Shown in pieces: positions 1-9,312 of a stretch of 64,000 nt of DNA. The translations under genes were made by a program, and so were the position numbers. How positions within the stretch are numbered: position 1 is the stretch's first letter; each line of letters opens with the position of its first letter. Source of the stretch: Andeanibacterium fulvum (lineage in GTDB: Bacteria; Pseudomonadota; Alphaproteobacteria; Sphingomonadales; Sphingomonadaceae); assembly GCF_037154085.1 (NCBI RefSeq), contig NZ_JBANRM010000001.1, positions 1,116,001 through 1,180,000 of the forward strand, given 5' to 3'. A model generated the notes under the pieces. That model was not told the DNA's origin. It ran no database searches and saw nothing but the letters and a program-made list of their open reading frames with translations.

Positions 1-953
1 CAGATCGCCCGCGTCCCCTCCTTCTTGGCCTTGTACATGGCCAGATCGGCATGAGTCAGCATGTCGCCCGAATTGACCGCGCCCGAAGGATAGAGCGCGA
101 TGCCGATGCTCGATCCGATATCGATCGGGCGCCCGTCCAGACGGGTGACACGGGAAATCGCCTTGGCGATCTTCTGCGCCAGTTCCATCGCCCCGCGCGG
201 CGAAGGCAGATTGGTGGCGATCACCGCGAATTCGTCACCGCCCAGCCGCCCGACAATATCCGTGCGGCGCACGGTTTCGCTGATCTGCTCGGCCACTCGT
301 ATCAGCAATTCGTCGCCGGCATCGTGGCCCAGCAGGTCGTTGATCTGCTTGAAATTGTCGATGTCGATCACCAGCACGGCGCAGAACAGCTTGGTACGGT
401 CCGCATGTTCCATGCTCAGGTCCAGCCCTTCGATCAGGGCGCGACGGTTCTTTACCGAAGTGAGCGGATCGGTGATCGCAAGCTGGACCAGTTCTTCCTG
501 GAACTTCTTGCGCTCCAGCGCATAGCTGATCGAGCGCCACAGCGAACGCGGGCGGATATCGTCCTTTTCGAGATAGTCCGCCGCCCCGTTCGTCAGCGCA
601 CTGGCAGCCTTGGTCGCCTCGTCGAGGCCCGTGAGGATGATGATCGGAACATCGGGCCGCAGGACTTTTAGGGCCTGCAAACCGTCAAAGCCCGAGGCAT
701 CGGGCAGACCGAGATCGAGCAGGATCGCATCGGGGCCCTCCGCTACCAGCGTTTCGAGCAGGGCCGCACCGTCGGCCAGGCTGCCGGCAAGCAGGACATC
801 GCATTCCGCACCCGCATCGTGCGAGCCGACCTTGAGCGACATTTCGGCCAAGCGACGATCGCCCGGATTGTCGTCGATGACGAGCACGGTCAACCGCTGC
901 CGCTTCGGCAGGGCGGCAGGTCCGCATTCACCCGACAATCGCAAGTCGATCAT
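1..953 (-). CDS. REC-GGDEF response regulator, probable diguanylate cyclase (3' end cut by window)
   Basis: An open frame runs off the left edge of the window, so the C-terminus is missing. The N-terminal part is a receiver domain: the acidic pocket is VIDDN, the phosphoacceptor Asp lies in LLDLGLPD, and the switch Thr is in ILTG. The rest is a GGDEF domain with the intact motif GRLGGDEF, preceded five residues earlier by RRTD, which fits the RxxD inhibitory site. It should therefore make cyclic di-GMP under phosphorylation control and product inhibition. I chose the ATG at 953 because GGAG sits about 9 nt upstream; an in-frame ATG at 980 is the alternative. No partner histidine kinase is adjacent. 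It reads in the same direction as the larger GGDEF-EAL gene, separated by an AT-rich gap of about 210 bp. Confidence 0.9.
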   Translation of the reverse strand, partial: MIDLRLSGECGPAALPKRQRLTVLVIDDNPGDRRLAEMSLKVGSHDAGAECDVLLAGSLADGAALLETLVAEGPDAILLDLGLPDASGFDGLQALKVLRPDVPIIILTGLDEATKAASALTNGAADYLEKDDIRPRSLWRSISYALERKKFQEELVQLAITDPLTSVKNRRALIEGLDLSMEHADRTKLFCAVLVIDIDNFKQINDLLGHDAGDELLIRVAEQISETVRRTDIVGRLGGDEFAVIATNLPSPRGAMELAQKIAKAISRVTRLDGRPIDIGSSIGIALYPSGAVNSGDMLTHADLAMYKAKKEGTRAI

Positions 954-1166
954 ATTCGTCTCCGCAGGGAGCAGCACCATGCGTAGGACACCCACATGGG
1001 TTCTTGATAAATAGATATATATAAATTCAGCTTAAAAACCGCCGTAACGGTACCGGATATATGAATCCGCAAACTGTTAAGCAGCAAAAATATATGCATG
1101 AATCGAATGAATATTTCATCGATACATTACAGACTATGCGTAGCTACCTAAGTAGATTTCCGGGGA

Positions 1167-3815
1167 TCAGCCCACAGCCCGCAGCGGATTGGCCGGCGAA
1201 TTAGGCATCGGCAGATCAACCTGCTCCTCGGAGATGTTGTCCGGCCCGAAACCCAGCTCGTCGAACTGTACGCCGAAGCGGAAGCCATCCACCCAGCGGA
1301 CCATGCCCTTGCGGGGCCGGTCGTGATCCATGTGGATTTCCACCCGGCTCCCCACGGCGGCCTGCCATTCTGCCTCGACCATCGCGCCGCTGGAGGAAAC
1401 GTTGCGCACGGTCCCGTACAGTTTCTCGCCGCGATAGACGATGTCGGCACTGCGCAGCACTACCATGCGTTGTTCGCGCCTGGTGACCTCATAGCCTTCG
1501 GTGGCGATGGGCAGGCGGCTGCGTGCGAGCGTACGGGCTTCGCGCGCATCGAGCTTGGGCCCATAGACGAAGCCCTGGATCTGGCCGCAGCCCAGTTCCC
1601 GCACGGCCTTGAGGTCCTGATGGGATTCCACCCCCTCGGCAGTCGTTTCCATGCCCAGATTCTCGGCCAGCGCCACGATGGTCGCCACGATGGGGCGCTT
1701 CTGGCTGCCCGGTACGGACAGCCCGCTGATGAACTCGCGATCGATCTTGATCTTCGAGAACGGGGCCTTGAGCAGATATTTGAGGCTGGAATAGCCAGTG
1801 CCGAAATCGTCCAGCGTCCAGCGCACACCCAGATCGTGCAACTGGCGCAGGATCGTTTGCGTGCTTTCCGCCTCGTCGAGGAAGACGTTCTCGGTGATCT
1901 CGATCTCCAGCCGGCCGGGCGGCAGCTTGCTCTGCGCGAGGCTGTTGACCACCACCGTGGTCAGTCCCGGGCTGGAAAATTGCGAGGGCGAGAGGTTCAC
2001 CGCCAGCCTGATATGGGCGGGCCACTGGGCGGCCTCCGCGCAGGCCTCGCGCAGCACCCATTCGCCCAGCCGATTGATCAGCCCCGCAGTCTCGGCCAGC
2101 GGAATGAACTCGTCGGCCGCGACATCGCCGCGCACGGGATGGCGCCAATGGACCAGCGCCTCGAAGCCGCAGAGCTTCTCGCTGCCTGAATCGACGATCG
2201 GCTGATATTGCAGCATCAGCTCGCCATTCTCGATCGCCTTGCCCAGATCGATCTCCAGCTGGCGTCGTTCGAGCGCATGGTCGAGCAGGGATGAATCGAA
2301 CATGCGATGGCAATTGCCGCCGCGCGCCTTGGCCGAATAGAGCGCAAGGTCCGCATTACGCACCAGCGAGTCCACCGTATCGCCATGCTCGGGCCCGATG
2401 GCGATGCCGATGGCCGCCCCGATCGTCACCTTGATGCCCGAAATCTCGTAAGGCGCGCTCAGATAGCGGACCAGTTCGCCAGCCAGCGCTTCCAGCCTCC
2501 GCACTTCGGCGGTCTCATGCAGGACCACGCCAAATTCGTCGCCGCCCAGCCGCCCCACAAAGCCGCTGCTGTTGATGAACATCCTCAGGCGTTCTGCAAA
2601 CTGGCGCAGCACCTGGTCGCCCACCTGATGGCCCAGCGTGTCGTTGGCCTGCTTGAACTTGTCGAGGTCGATCAGCAGCAGCGCGGTCGCGCCCCGTCCG
2701 CCTTCGGTTCCGCCCAGCAATTCCTCGAGCCGGTCGTTGAAGCACGCCCGGTTCATCAGCCGTGTCAGCGCATCGCGCTCGGCCGAGGCAAGCAGCCTTT
2801 CCTGCACGCGAGTGAATTCCGTGAGATCGAGGCCAATACCCATGAAGCCCACGAAATTGCCCGCCGCATCGTAACGCGGCTGCCCGGACAGGGAGAGACT
2901 GTGGATGCCATCGCGTGCACGGGCGCAAACGGTGAGGTCCCCAAACGGCGCCTGCATGATCTGATGGCGCCGCAGGATATCGGTACCGAACGCGATCTCG
3001 CGCTCCTGCCGCTTGTTGCAATTCGCCTCAGGCCCCACCAGTGCCCAGATATATTCGCCAACCAGTTCCGAGGCCGGGCGAGCCAGCACCTTGAACATGC
3101 CCTCGCTCGCCCGTGTCAGGCGTCCGTCGCTGTCGGTTTCCCAGATGAAGCTGCCCATCTGTTCGGACATGCGGGAAATCCGCTCGTTCTGCAGGTCCAT
3201 GCGCCCGCTCGCCCGCACGAAGCGGACATGCGAGCTGGCCCAGATCGCGGCGAAACTGAAGGCGAGCGAGAAGGCCACCACTCCCGGTGGCAATCCGTCG
3301 GCGCCCAGCACGAGTTCCGAGACCGCGAAGCTGGCGGCAAAGATCATCTGCGCCAGCGGGAAGGCCGCAAGGATGACCATGCCTATCATCACGCATGCGA
3401 GCGTTATCGCCACGCTGTGCGGGAACGCCAGCACGGCCCCTTCGCTGCCCAGCAAGATGCCGCACAGGGCGCCGCCCAGGCAAATGATGCGGGCCGTGCT
3501 GATCTGGTTGGCACGCAGCTTTCGCGAAAGCCTGATCCCGCCCAGCAGCAGCGGCAGGGCAAGGCCCAACGCTCCGGCAAACCAGATGGCGCCAGCGAAG
3601 CCGATACTCCCCCAATTCCGCACCAGCAGCAGCGAAGTGTAGATCAGCAGCATTCCGCCCATCAGCGGAAAGAGCGGACGCAGCACCTCGACGCATTGCG
3701 CCGTGTAGGAAAGTTCGTGCGATGAATTCTCCCGCGGGATCCGGATGCCAGACGTCCAATCCGCCTTGATCGGTCCGGAGCCCTTTAACGAGAGCAGCTT
3801 TCTCTTTGTTGCCAT
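1167..3815 (-). CDS. Membrane PAS-GGDEF-EAL-PilZ protein (cyclic di-GMP turnover)
   Basis: This predicted protein of 882 residues carries four modules. Residues about 45-205 are hydrophobic with several membrane segments. A PAS-like domain follows (FIWETDSDGRLTRASEG). The GGDEF domain has an intact GRLGGDEFG near residue 425 but no RxxD site before it. The EAL domain starts with FEALVHWRHP near residue 550 and keeps DDFGTGYSSL. The C-terminal 100 residues form a PilZ domain, shown by RREQR (RxxxR) and NVSSSGA (NxSxxG). The protein could thus make, degrade and bind cyclic di-GMP; both catalytic motifs look intact, so its net activity cannot be read off. The start at 3815 was chosen over an upstream in-frame codon at 3851 because a G-rich stretch (GTGGGGTGGG) precedes it. 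A near-identical 12-mer flanks the gene on both sides. Confidence 0.92.
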   Translation of the reverse strand: MATKRKLLSLKGSGPIKADWTSGIRIPRENSSHELSYTAQCVEVLRPLFPLMGGMLLIYTSLLLVRNWGSIGFAGAIWFAGALGLALPLLLGGIRLSRKLRANQISTARIICLGGALCGILLGSEGAVLAFPHSVAITLACVMIGMVILAAFPLAQMIFAASFAVSELVLGADGLPPGVVAFSLAFSFAAIWASSHVRFVRASGRMDLQNERISRMSEQMGSFIWETDSDGRLTRASEGMFKVLARPASELVGEYIWALVGPEANCNKRQEREIAFGTDILRRHQIMQAPFGDLTVCARARDGIHSLSLSGQPRYDAAGNFVGFMGIGLDLTEFTRVQERLLASAERDALTRLMNRACFNDRLEELLGGTEGGRGATALLLIDLDKFKQANDTLGHQVGDQVLRQFAERLRMFINSSGFVGRLGGDEFGVVLHETAEVRRLEALAGELVRYLSAPYEISGIKVTIGAAIGIAIGPEHGDTVDSLVRNADLALYSAKARGGNCHRMFDSSLLDHALERRQLEIDLGKAIENGELMLQYQPIVDSGSEKLCGFEALVHWRHPVRGDVAADEFIPLAETAGLINRLGEWVLREACAEAAQWPAHIRLAVNLSPSQFSSPGLTTVVVNSLAQSKLPPGRLEIEITENVFLDEAESTQTILRQLHDLGVRWTLDDFGTGYSSLKYLLKAPFSKIKIDREFISGLSVPGSQKRPIVATIVALAENLGMETTAEGVESHQDLKAVRELGCGQIQGFVYGPKLDAREARTLARSRLPIATEGYEVTRREQRMVVLRSADIVYRGEKLYGTVRNVSSSGAMVEAEWQAAVGSRVEIHMDHDRPRKGMVRWVDGFRFGVQFDELGFGPDNISEEQVDLPMPNSPANPLRAVG

Positions 3816-4168
3816 GCCCACCCCACATTGACTGGGAGCTAAAGCAGCCACCTAAGTACGTGCATCAATTATGCAGGTTCGGGAGTAAAATATTCGTTCA
3901 TTTCCAATTTACGTATTTATTAGTATTCGAACGACTTATTTTAATCTTAGATTTCTTTCCCAAACTGTTGATCGGTCTTGAGAATCCCAAAACAAGCCAT
4001 CGCCGCCTCCATGAGGCGCCTGTCATACGGTCTCGCAATGATGGCCGAAGCGCACTCCATGCGCATGCAGACAAGAATGATCTCAAGTGGTGGTAATTCA
4101 CCTTCGTGCACTTTTGCAGAATCAAGAATTGTTTTAAATTGATCCGGGGTTTTGGACGGAACTGATCT
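3816..4168. other. AT-rich intergenic region between divergent genes
   Basis: This stretch of about 350 bp separates the divergent GGDEF-EAL-PilZ and GAF genes. The part from 3880 to 3960 is strikingly AT-rich compared with the surroundings and probably carries the promoters. I see no convincing open frame with a ribosome site and no RNA gene. Confidence 0.6.
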
Positions 4169-4792
4169 ATGTCGCGTTCAGCGCTGGAACAGAAGATCGA
4201 GCGCCTGAAGGAGGCGCTTTCTTCAGACTTGCCGGCAGCCATGCACGCCAAGCTGTCTCGCCTGCTCGCCGAAGCGGAGGCGGAGCAGACCCAGGCCATG
4301 CTCGCTGCCCTGCCCGCGGACCAGTCCTTCGCCGATACCAATGGAGACCTGCTGGCGATCGCCGATCATGCCGTGATCGAAGCGATGCGCCTGCTGGGCG
4401 CGCAATTCGGCAGCCTGCAACTCTACGATCCCGAGACGGAGACGCTGCAAATCGTCGCTCAGCGGAATTTCAGGGAGCCGCAGCTGGAATATTTCGCCGT
4501 AGTGCGACCCAATGACAATCTGGCCTGCTCGCGCTGCGTCACGGAACGCCGCCGCGTGATCATCGAAGATGTGGCGGAAGAACCCTCCTACCGCCCGCAT
4601 CTGGAAGTGGCGGAGCGAGCGGGCATCCGCGCCGTGCAGTCGACCCCGCTTCAGGATTCGTCCGGCCGGCTGCTCGCCGTGCTCTCGACCCTCTTCACTG
4701 CTCCCCGGAGCTTCACGCAGAGCGAATGCGACGCGCTGGACCTGCATGCCGGCTGGACGACCAGCGCCCTCGCCCGCCACCTCTACGGCTGA
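4169..4792 (+). CDS. GAF-domain sensor-type protein
   Basis: The protein has 207 residues. The first 45 or so are charged and helical (EQKIERLKEAL and AEAEAEQTQAM), probably a coiled coil. A GAF domain covers the rest, with the typical run FGSLQLYDPETETLQIVAQRN and the later RAVQSTPLQDSSGRLLAVLST. A Cys-rich spot (CSRC) lies in the middle of the GAF domain. No kinase, cyclase or DNA-binding output domain is attached, so it probably senses a small molecule or light-absorbing ligand and acts through a partner. The nearest candidates are the divergent cyclic di-GMP protein or the Lrp regulator downstream, but nothing in the sequence proves this. A GGACGG sequence precedes the ATG. Confidence 0.8.
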   Translation: MSRSALEQKIERLKEALSSDLPAAMHAKLSRLLAEAEAEQTQAMLAALPADQSFADTNGDLLAIADHAVIEAMRLLGAQFGSLQLYDPETETLQIVAQRNFREPQLEYFAVVRPNDNLACSRCVTERRRVIIEDVAEEPSYRPHLEVAERAGIRAVQSTPLQDSSGRLLAVLSTLFTAPRSFTQSECDALDLHAGWTTSALARHLYG

Positions 4793-4813
4793 CAGCCCCG
4801 GCCAAGACCGAAG

Positions 4814-5284
4814 TCAGACCGGCAATTCGGTGGTGTATTTGAGCGTTTCGAGCGCGAAATGCGAAGAGGCGCCCGCCACGGTCGGGTGGCGCAGCAGCTT
4901 GTCCATCAGGAAGCTGTTATAATCGGCCACGTCGGAGGCGACGATGCGCAGCAGGAAATCCCAGTCGCCCGACATGGAATAGCATTCCACCACTTCCGGG
5001 CTGTCGTGCACGAATTCCTCGAAAGCCTGCGAGGCAGCGGGCGAGAAATCCTTGGCCCGCACGTTGCAGATCACGGTCACCCCGCGCCCCACCCGGTTCG
5101 GATCGACCAGGCGGACACTGCCGATGAGATAGCCGGCCGCCTCCATCGCCTTGATCCGCCGCCAGCAGGACGCGCTCGAGGCGCCGACCCTTTCCGCGAT
5201 TTCGGCGTGGCTCAGGGTCGCGTCCCGCTGCACCAGCGCGAGTATCTTCCGGTCCACGCGATCGAGATCGACATCCTGTTTCAC
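4814..5284 (-). CDS. Lrp/AsnC-family transcriptional regulator
   Basis: This is a 156-residue protein with the two-part Lrp layout. The N-terminal winged helix-turn-helix reads DRVDRKILALVQRDATL followed by AEIAERVGASSASCWRRIK. The C-terminal ligand-sensing domain contains VVECYSMSGDWDFLLRIVA, typical of the family. I prefer the GTG at 5284 because GGAG lies 7 nt upstream; an upstream GTG at 5308 would add eight residues. The gene is divergent from a MarR gene, and no amino-acid metabolism gene is directly attached, so the target is unknown. Confidence 0.9.
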   Translation of the reverse strand: MKQDVDLDRVDRKILALVQRDATLSHAEIAERVGASSASCWRRIKAMEAAGYLIGSVRLVDPNRVGRGVTVICNVRAKDFSPAASQAFEEFVHDSPEVVECYSMSGDWDFLLRIVASDVADYNSFLMDKLLRHPTVAGASSHFALETLKYTTELPV

Positions 5285-5378
5285 AAACCAGCTCCAATTC
5301 GAAACCACATCTCACATTTCGTCGCAGCTTAGTCAATTCTGAAACGATCTTGCGCTCCGGAGATGGCATAAAGGGTGT

Positions 5379-5969
5379 ATGGACAAAACGAATCTCCGTC
5401 TGGCTGAAAAGAGCCCCGGCGTCGCAAAGCAGTCTCACCTCCGCCCGGTGGCGCAGGACCCGTTCCTGCACCGCATCTGCGCGGTCTCCGCCCGCATGCG
5501 CAGCATCGCCAGCCGCGATGTGCTGAGCCGCCATGGGCTGGACCTGCGGGACTGGCTGGTGCTGTCCGGCCTGTTCGAACTGGGCCTTGGCTCGCAGCGC
5601 GACATCGTGGACCTCACCAAGCTGGACAAGGTGGCTGTGAACCGTGCCTCCGCCCGCCTGAAGGAAACCGGCCTCGTGGGCACCCGCCCCAACCGGCTCG
5701 ACGGCCGCTCGCACCTGCTTGAGCTGTCGGAACAGGGCCGCAAGGTCTATTTCTCCCTCGCCGCAGCGATCGAGGAAATGGAGCGGCAGGTACTCGGCCA
5801 GTTCGGCACTGCCGAGACCGACCAATTCCGCCGGATGCTCTCCCGGCTCGAAGCCTCGCTCGAGGATCTCGACCGTGCCGGCGCGGAACTGGCCGAAGCG
5901 GAAGGCCCTGCGCCGACGGCTTACGGTCAGGATCAGGCAGATGCTGCCCCCCGTTCGGTCGCTGCCTGA
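5379..5969 (+). CDS. MarR-family transcriptional regulator
   Basis: This 196-residue protein has a winged helix-turn-helix core (DWLVLSGLFEL, QRDIVDLTKLDKVAVNRASARLKETGLV, then a wing with RPNRLDGRSHLLELSEQG) and a helical dimerisation tail (AAIEEMERQVLGQF). MarR proteins are usually ligand-released repressors of nearby genes. It is divergent from the Lrp gene with a 94-bp gap and is followed by a strong terminator, so it is probably a single-gene transcript. The start has AAGGG about 9 nt upstream. The C-terminal 25 residues are Ala/Pro-rich and probably disordered. Confidence 0.9.
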   Translation: MDKTNLRLAEKSPGVAKQSHLRPVAQDPFLHRICAVSARMRSIASRDVLSRHGLDLRDWLVLSGLFELGLGSQRDIVDLTKLDKVAVNRASARLKETGLVGTRPNRLDGRSHLLELSEQGRKVYFSLAAAIEEMERQVLGQFGTAETDQFRRMLSRLEASLEDLDRAGAELAEAEGPAPTAYGQDQADAAPRSVAA

Positions 5970-5991
5970 CAGCTAATCCTGAACAGTCTCG

Positions 5992-6025
5992 AAAAAGGCC
6001 GGCCCGCGAGGTGCCGGCCTTTTTT
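5992..6025. terminator. Bidirectional rho-independent terminator
   Basis: The stem AAAAAGGCCGGC pairs with GCCGGCCTTTTTT around a 9-nt loop. The A-run and T-run flank the GC stem on both sides, so it can end the MarR transcript (+) and the autotransporter transcript (-), which converge here. Confidence 0.9.
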
Positions 6026-6063
6026 CGTTTTCTGCCCTTTTCGTTTTCGGGCAGCGTGAACCG

Positions 6064-9000
6064 CTAGAACGCGATGCTGAGGCCCGCCCGTGCGGAGAGA
6101 TCGATATCGCCCTGGGTCTTTTCGGCTCCAAGGCCGATCAGCCAGGTATAGTCGAAACCGCCCGCCAGCAGCCGCGCCTCGGTCGTCCAGCCGCTCTTCA
6201 GCGTGCCGGGGGTCAGAGTGAAGCTCTCGCCGTCCTCGAAGGCCGCGGTGGTCGAACCCAGCTGGCTGTCGAGCACGGAGCGCCATCCACCTTCCAGTTC
6301 CAGCGTGAGCGGCGTTTCGTCAGGCGAGGTACGACCGAAGCGGTAGCTCGCCGTCAGCGTCGTGGTGGCGGTCGCGGCCTTGCTGGTGCGGCCGTCGACC
6401 GTCAGGTCGATGATGTCCGCGCCGTCTTCCTGATAGCCGTCTTCCTTGAGCCAGTAATAGTCGACCGTGGCCTTGGGCCGCAGCGAGACGCGCGAGCCCA
6501 GGGCCAGGTCGTAAGTGGCACCCGCCATGCCGGACAGGGCCCAGCCGCCCCAGCTGCCCTCGGAAGTGTAGCTGTAATCCGTCTCTTCGACTGTCGTCTC
6601 GAAAGTGCGGGAGGAAGAGAGCTTGGCATGCATGCCCGAGATGCGCGCGAAGGCCGCGAAGCCTCCCTTGCGCAGCCGCCAGTGACCGGCGATCTCGTAC
6701 ACTTCCGAGCCGATATCCTGCAGATCGCCATTCTTGACCGAGCCGCCGACGTAATCGAAGCCTAGGCCGAGATAGCCGATGCCGAAATCCCGCTCGATGC
6801 CCAATGACAGGCCATAGCCCTGCGTCTTGAAGCCGGCCGTGTCGCCCGCATCCTTGCTGCCTCGGAAATAGATCGGCTCGATCCATCCACTCACCGGGCT
6901 GACGTCATAGCTGATCGAAGGATCGGAAATGTGCCGCGCGGCAAGGCGTGAGGCGCGGGTGACGAAATCGAACACGCCGCCCGCATAGTCAGGCATCAGC
7001 CCATCGAACTGGCCAAACAGGGAATCGAAATCCTCCGCTTCCAGCAGGCTGGCTTCCAGCAGCGAATATTCCGCTGCCTGAGTGAGCACGGCATCGAATA
7101 TCTGCGATTGCGGCCCGGTCAGACCCAGTTCCTCCGCCGAGCGGCGGTGAATATCGAGCGTGATCGAAGTATCGTCCTGCGTCAGCGTGCCGGTGTAGAG
7201 CAGCGGCAGGGCAAAGCCATCCGACAGGTCGAGATCGAGCGAGCCGCTCAAACTATCGGCCGTCAGGACCTCGTAGGTGCCGTCCACCCCGGCCAGCGAG
7301 GTCACGCCCACGGTGAGGATCGAGCCGTCCGCGAAACTGGCCTGATTGACGTCGAAGGAGGAATTCGTCCCGCTCTCACTGTCGATGATGATGCCGATGG
7401 AGCCGTCCGCAGCGACCTGCAGCGTGTCGAACGAGACAGTCTCGCCCTCGCCCGCCACCAGCGTTCCGCCATTCACATCGACCGAGACATTCTCGCCATT
7501 GGCAAAGGAACCGTTGAACACCGCACTGTCCGACAGGGTGATCTGCGCCGCCTCACCGCCCGCATCGACAGTGCCGTAATAGCCGGAAGTGCCCGAAAGG
7601 CTCATCTCCAGCGCGCCACCGCCCGAATGGATATCGCCAGCATAGACCGCATCGTCCGACAGCAGCAGCCGGTCGTCCCCGCCGCCGAAATAGGTGTCAC
7701 CCGCCACCGAGCCGGAGGAGATATCGAACAGATCGTTGCCCGATCCGGTGATGATATCGCCGACCATGGCAGTGTAGATGGTGGGGCTGGAAGGATCGTA
7801 ATCCTCCTCCGCTTCCTCATCCTCCTTGGTCGCCTGGTCGATATCGTTGAGATATTGGCGGATCGTCACCCCGCTGCTGTTCGCGCCAAGATCGAGTGCG
7901 ATCCGCTCATCCTCGTTCGAGCCGGTGGCGTAGATATAGCCGGTGTTGTTCACGGTGGTGAGCGTGCCGGACAGGTCACGGACACCGGTCACATGCCCCT
8001 CGCCGCTCGACTGGACATAGGCCTTGATCGTGCCGCTATTGTCCAGTGTGGGCACGGTCGAACCCGCATTGATCAGCAGCGCAGTGGCCGAGGCATCGTT
8101 AGTGGTGGCCTGCACCGTGCCGGAAATGCCGATCCCGTCCGCCATGGTGACGGAGCCGCCCTGCCCGCCGATCACCACTGCGGTCGTATCGAAGCTGCTG
8201 TAATGAGTGTTGGACTGCACCGTCCCGTCGATGACGAGGGAATAGGTCCCGTCCCGCCCGGTGACCGAACCGATCTCCGTATCGCTCGCTCCGCCGATCA
8301 CCAGCGCGGGGCTGGCGCCGTAGGAGGTGATAGCGCCGGCGGTTTCCTCATCGTCGTCCACCCCGTCATCGTCCTCGTCCTCATCGGTCGAGCTGAGGTC
8401 ATAAGGCCGGTTGGCGACGATGATGCCGCCTTCGACATTGCCTTCGATGCTGACCGCCGGAGCCTCCACCCGCAGATCGGAGCGCGAGAGGGTCAGGCTA
8501 TCGTCGTCGTCGGTGGTGTAGGATCGCGCCTTGCTGATCGTGCCATCAATGGTGATCGTGCCGCTGACGTCGCCATTCACGTCAACGGCCGCGGCGCCTT
8601 CGCCCACGGCAGTGATCGTGCCGCCAAGGCGGATGTCGCCGTCGACTGCCTGAGTGACCAGCGCGGTGCTGTAATCGCCGGTCACCGTGATATCGCCGCT
8701 ATTGTCGATATTGCCGATGAAATGGGAATCCACGGCAATGCCGTAGGAATTGATGCCCTCCAACGTGATCGTGCCGCTATTGTCGATCGATCCCGTCACC
8801 GGGGCACCGGACAATATATGGATGCCGTATCGCCCCTGGGAACTGGCGATGGGCCCATCGGGGATGGAATTGTCGTCGTCGTCATCCGGCACGAAGTCTT
8901 CAAGGACCTGAATGTTGCCGGCATTGTCGATGGAGAAATTCGTTCCGTCCTCCACCAGAATACCAGTGCGCCCACCTCCGGCATCCGCCAGCACCGTGGC

Positions 9001-9222
9001 ATCTTCGGCAATCGTCACGCTGTTGTTGCTGTCCACTGTGATCGGCGTCGTTTCGCGCACGTCCAGCAGCACATCCTCGTTCACGGTGATGTTCCCTGCC
9101 GTGGACGTGGCAAGGGCCGTCGTACTGTCGCTGGACACGACGGTATCGGCCATGGCTGGTGCGGCAAGGGCCGACGACAGCATGGTGGTGAGAAGGATAT
9201 GCTTGCGGAAGGCGTGGATCAT
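6064..9222 (-). CDS. Classical (type Va) autotransporter protein
   Basis: This 1052-residue predicted protein starts with a signal peptide ending LAAPAMA, followed by a Ser/Thr/Gly/Asp-rich passenger of repeated short beta strands (IDNSGTI-type repeats) that suggest a beta-helix. From about residue 770 (WIEPIYFRGSK, then GYGLSLGIERDFG) to the final Phe lies an outer-membrane beta-barrel domain. Two strongly acidic stretches interrupt the passenger, near residue 120 (PDDDDDN) and residue 280 (DEDEDDDGVDDDEE); these could bind calcium or be flexible loops. No protease triad or lipase motif is evident, so adhesion or aggregation is the cautious guess. The ATG at 9222 has AGGTGA at the right distance; a longer frame to 9297 lacks such support. 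A divergent ECF sigma/anti-sigma pair lies upstream. Confidence 0.88.
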   Translation of the reverse strand: MIHAFRKHILLTTMLSSALAAPAMADTVVSSDSTTALATSTAGNITVNEDVLLDVRETTPITVDSNNSVTIAEDATVLADAGGGRTGILVEDGTNFSIDNAGNIQVLEDFVPDDDDDNSIPDGPIASSQGRYGIHILSGAPVTGSIDNSGTITLEGINSYGIAVDSHFIGNIDNSGDITVTGDYSTALVTQAVDGDIRLGGTITAVGEGAAAVDVNGDVSGTITIDGTISKARSYTTDDDDSLTLSRSDLRVEAPAVSIEGNVEGGIIVANRPYDLSSTDEDEDDDGVDDDEETAGAITSYGASPALVIGGASDTEIGSVTGRDGTYSLVIDGTVQSNTHYSSFDTTAVVIGGQGGSVTMADGIGISGTVQATTNDASATALLINAGSTVPTLDNSGTIKAYVQSSGEGHVTGVRDLSGTLTTVNNTGYIYATGSNEDERIALDLGANSSGVTIRQYLNDIDQATKEDEEAEEDYDPSSPTIYTAMVGDIITGSGNDLFDISSGSVAGDTYFGGGDDRLLLSDDAVYAGDIHSGGGALEMSLSGTSGYYGTVDAGGEAAQITLSDSAVFNGSFANGENVSVDVNGGTLVAGEGETVSFDTLQVAADGSIGIIIDSESGTNSSFDVNQASFADGSILTVGVTSLAGVDGTYEVLTADSLSGSLDLDLSDGFALPLLYTGTLTQDDTSITLDIHRRSAEELGLTGPQSQIFDAVLTQAAEYSLLEASLLEAEDFDSLFGQFDGLMPDYAGGVFDFVTRASRLAARHISDPSISYDVSPVSGWIEPIYFRGSKDAGDTAGFKTQGYGLSLGIERDFGIGYLGLGFDYVGGSVKNGDLQDIGSEVYEIAGHWRLRKGGFAAFARISGMHAKLSSSRTFETTVEETDYSYTSEGSWGGWALSGMAGATYDLALGSRVSLRPKATVDYYWLKEDGYQEDGADIIDLTVDGRTSKAATATTTLTASYRFGRTSPDETPLTLELEGGWRSVLDSQLGSTTAAFEDGESFTLTPGTLKSGWTTEARLLAGGFDYTWLIGLGAEKTQGDIDLSARAGLSIAF

Positions 9223-9245
9223 CGGGTTCGTCACCTGAATTGGGT

Positions 9246-9278
9246 GGCGCCCGGCGGCTCTGCGGACCACCGGGCGCC
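9246..9278 (-). promoter_or_regulatory. Stable hairpin in the autotransporter 5' leader
   Basis: GGCGCCCGG pairs perfectly with CCGGGCGCC across 15 nt. It lies about 25 nt before the autotransporter start codon. On the plus strand it is followed by GG and five T, so it could also stop plus-strand transcription; in the autotransporter direction there is no T-run, so a role in leader stability or translation is more likely. Confidence 0.5.
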
Positions 9279-9291
9279 GGTTTTTCCGTGG

Positions 9292-9312
9292 CTGCAAGGA
9301 TTGGACTTGCAG
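9292..9312. promoter_or_regulatory. Inverted repeat upstream of autotransporter
   Basis: CTGCAAG and CTTGCAG form a perfect 7-bp dyad with a 7-nt spacer, just upstream of the leader hairpin. It could be a repressor or activator site for the autotransporter. The rest of 9313-9549 is non-coding with no clear element apart from a short CCCTT/AAGGG dyad near 9405. Confidence 0.35.
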
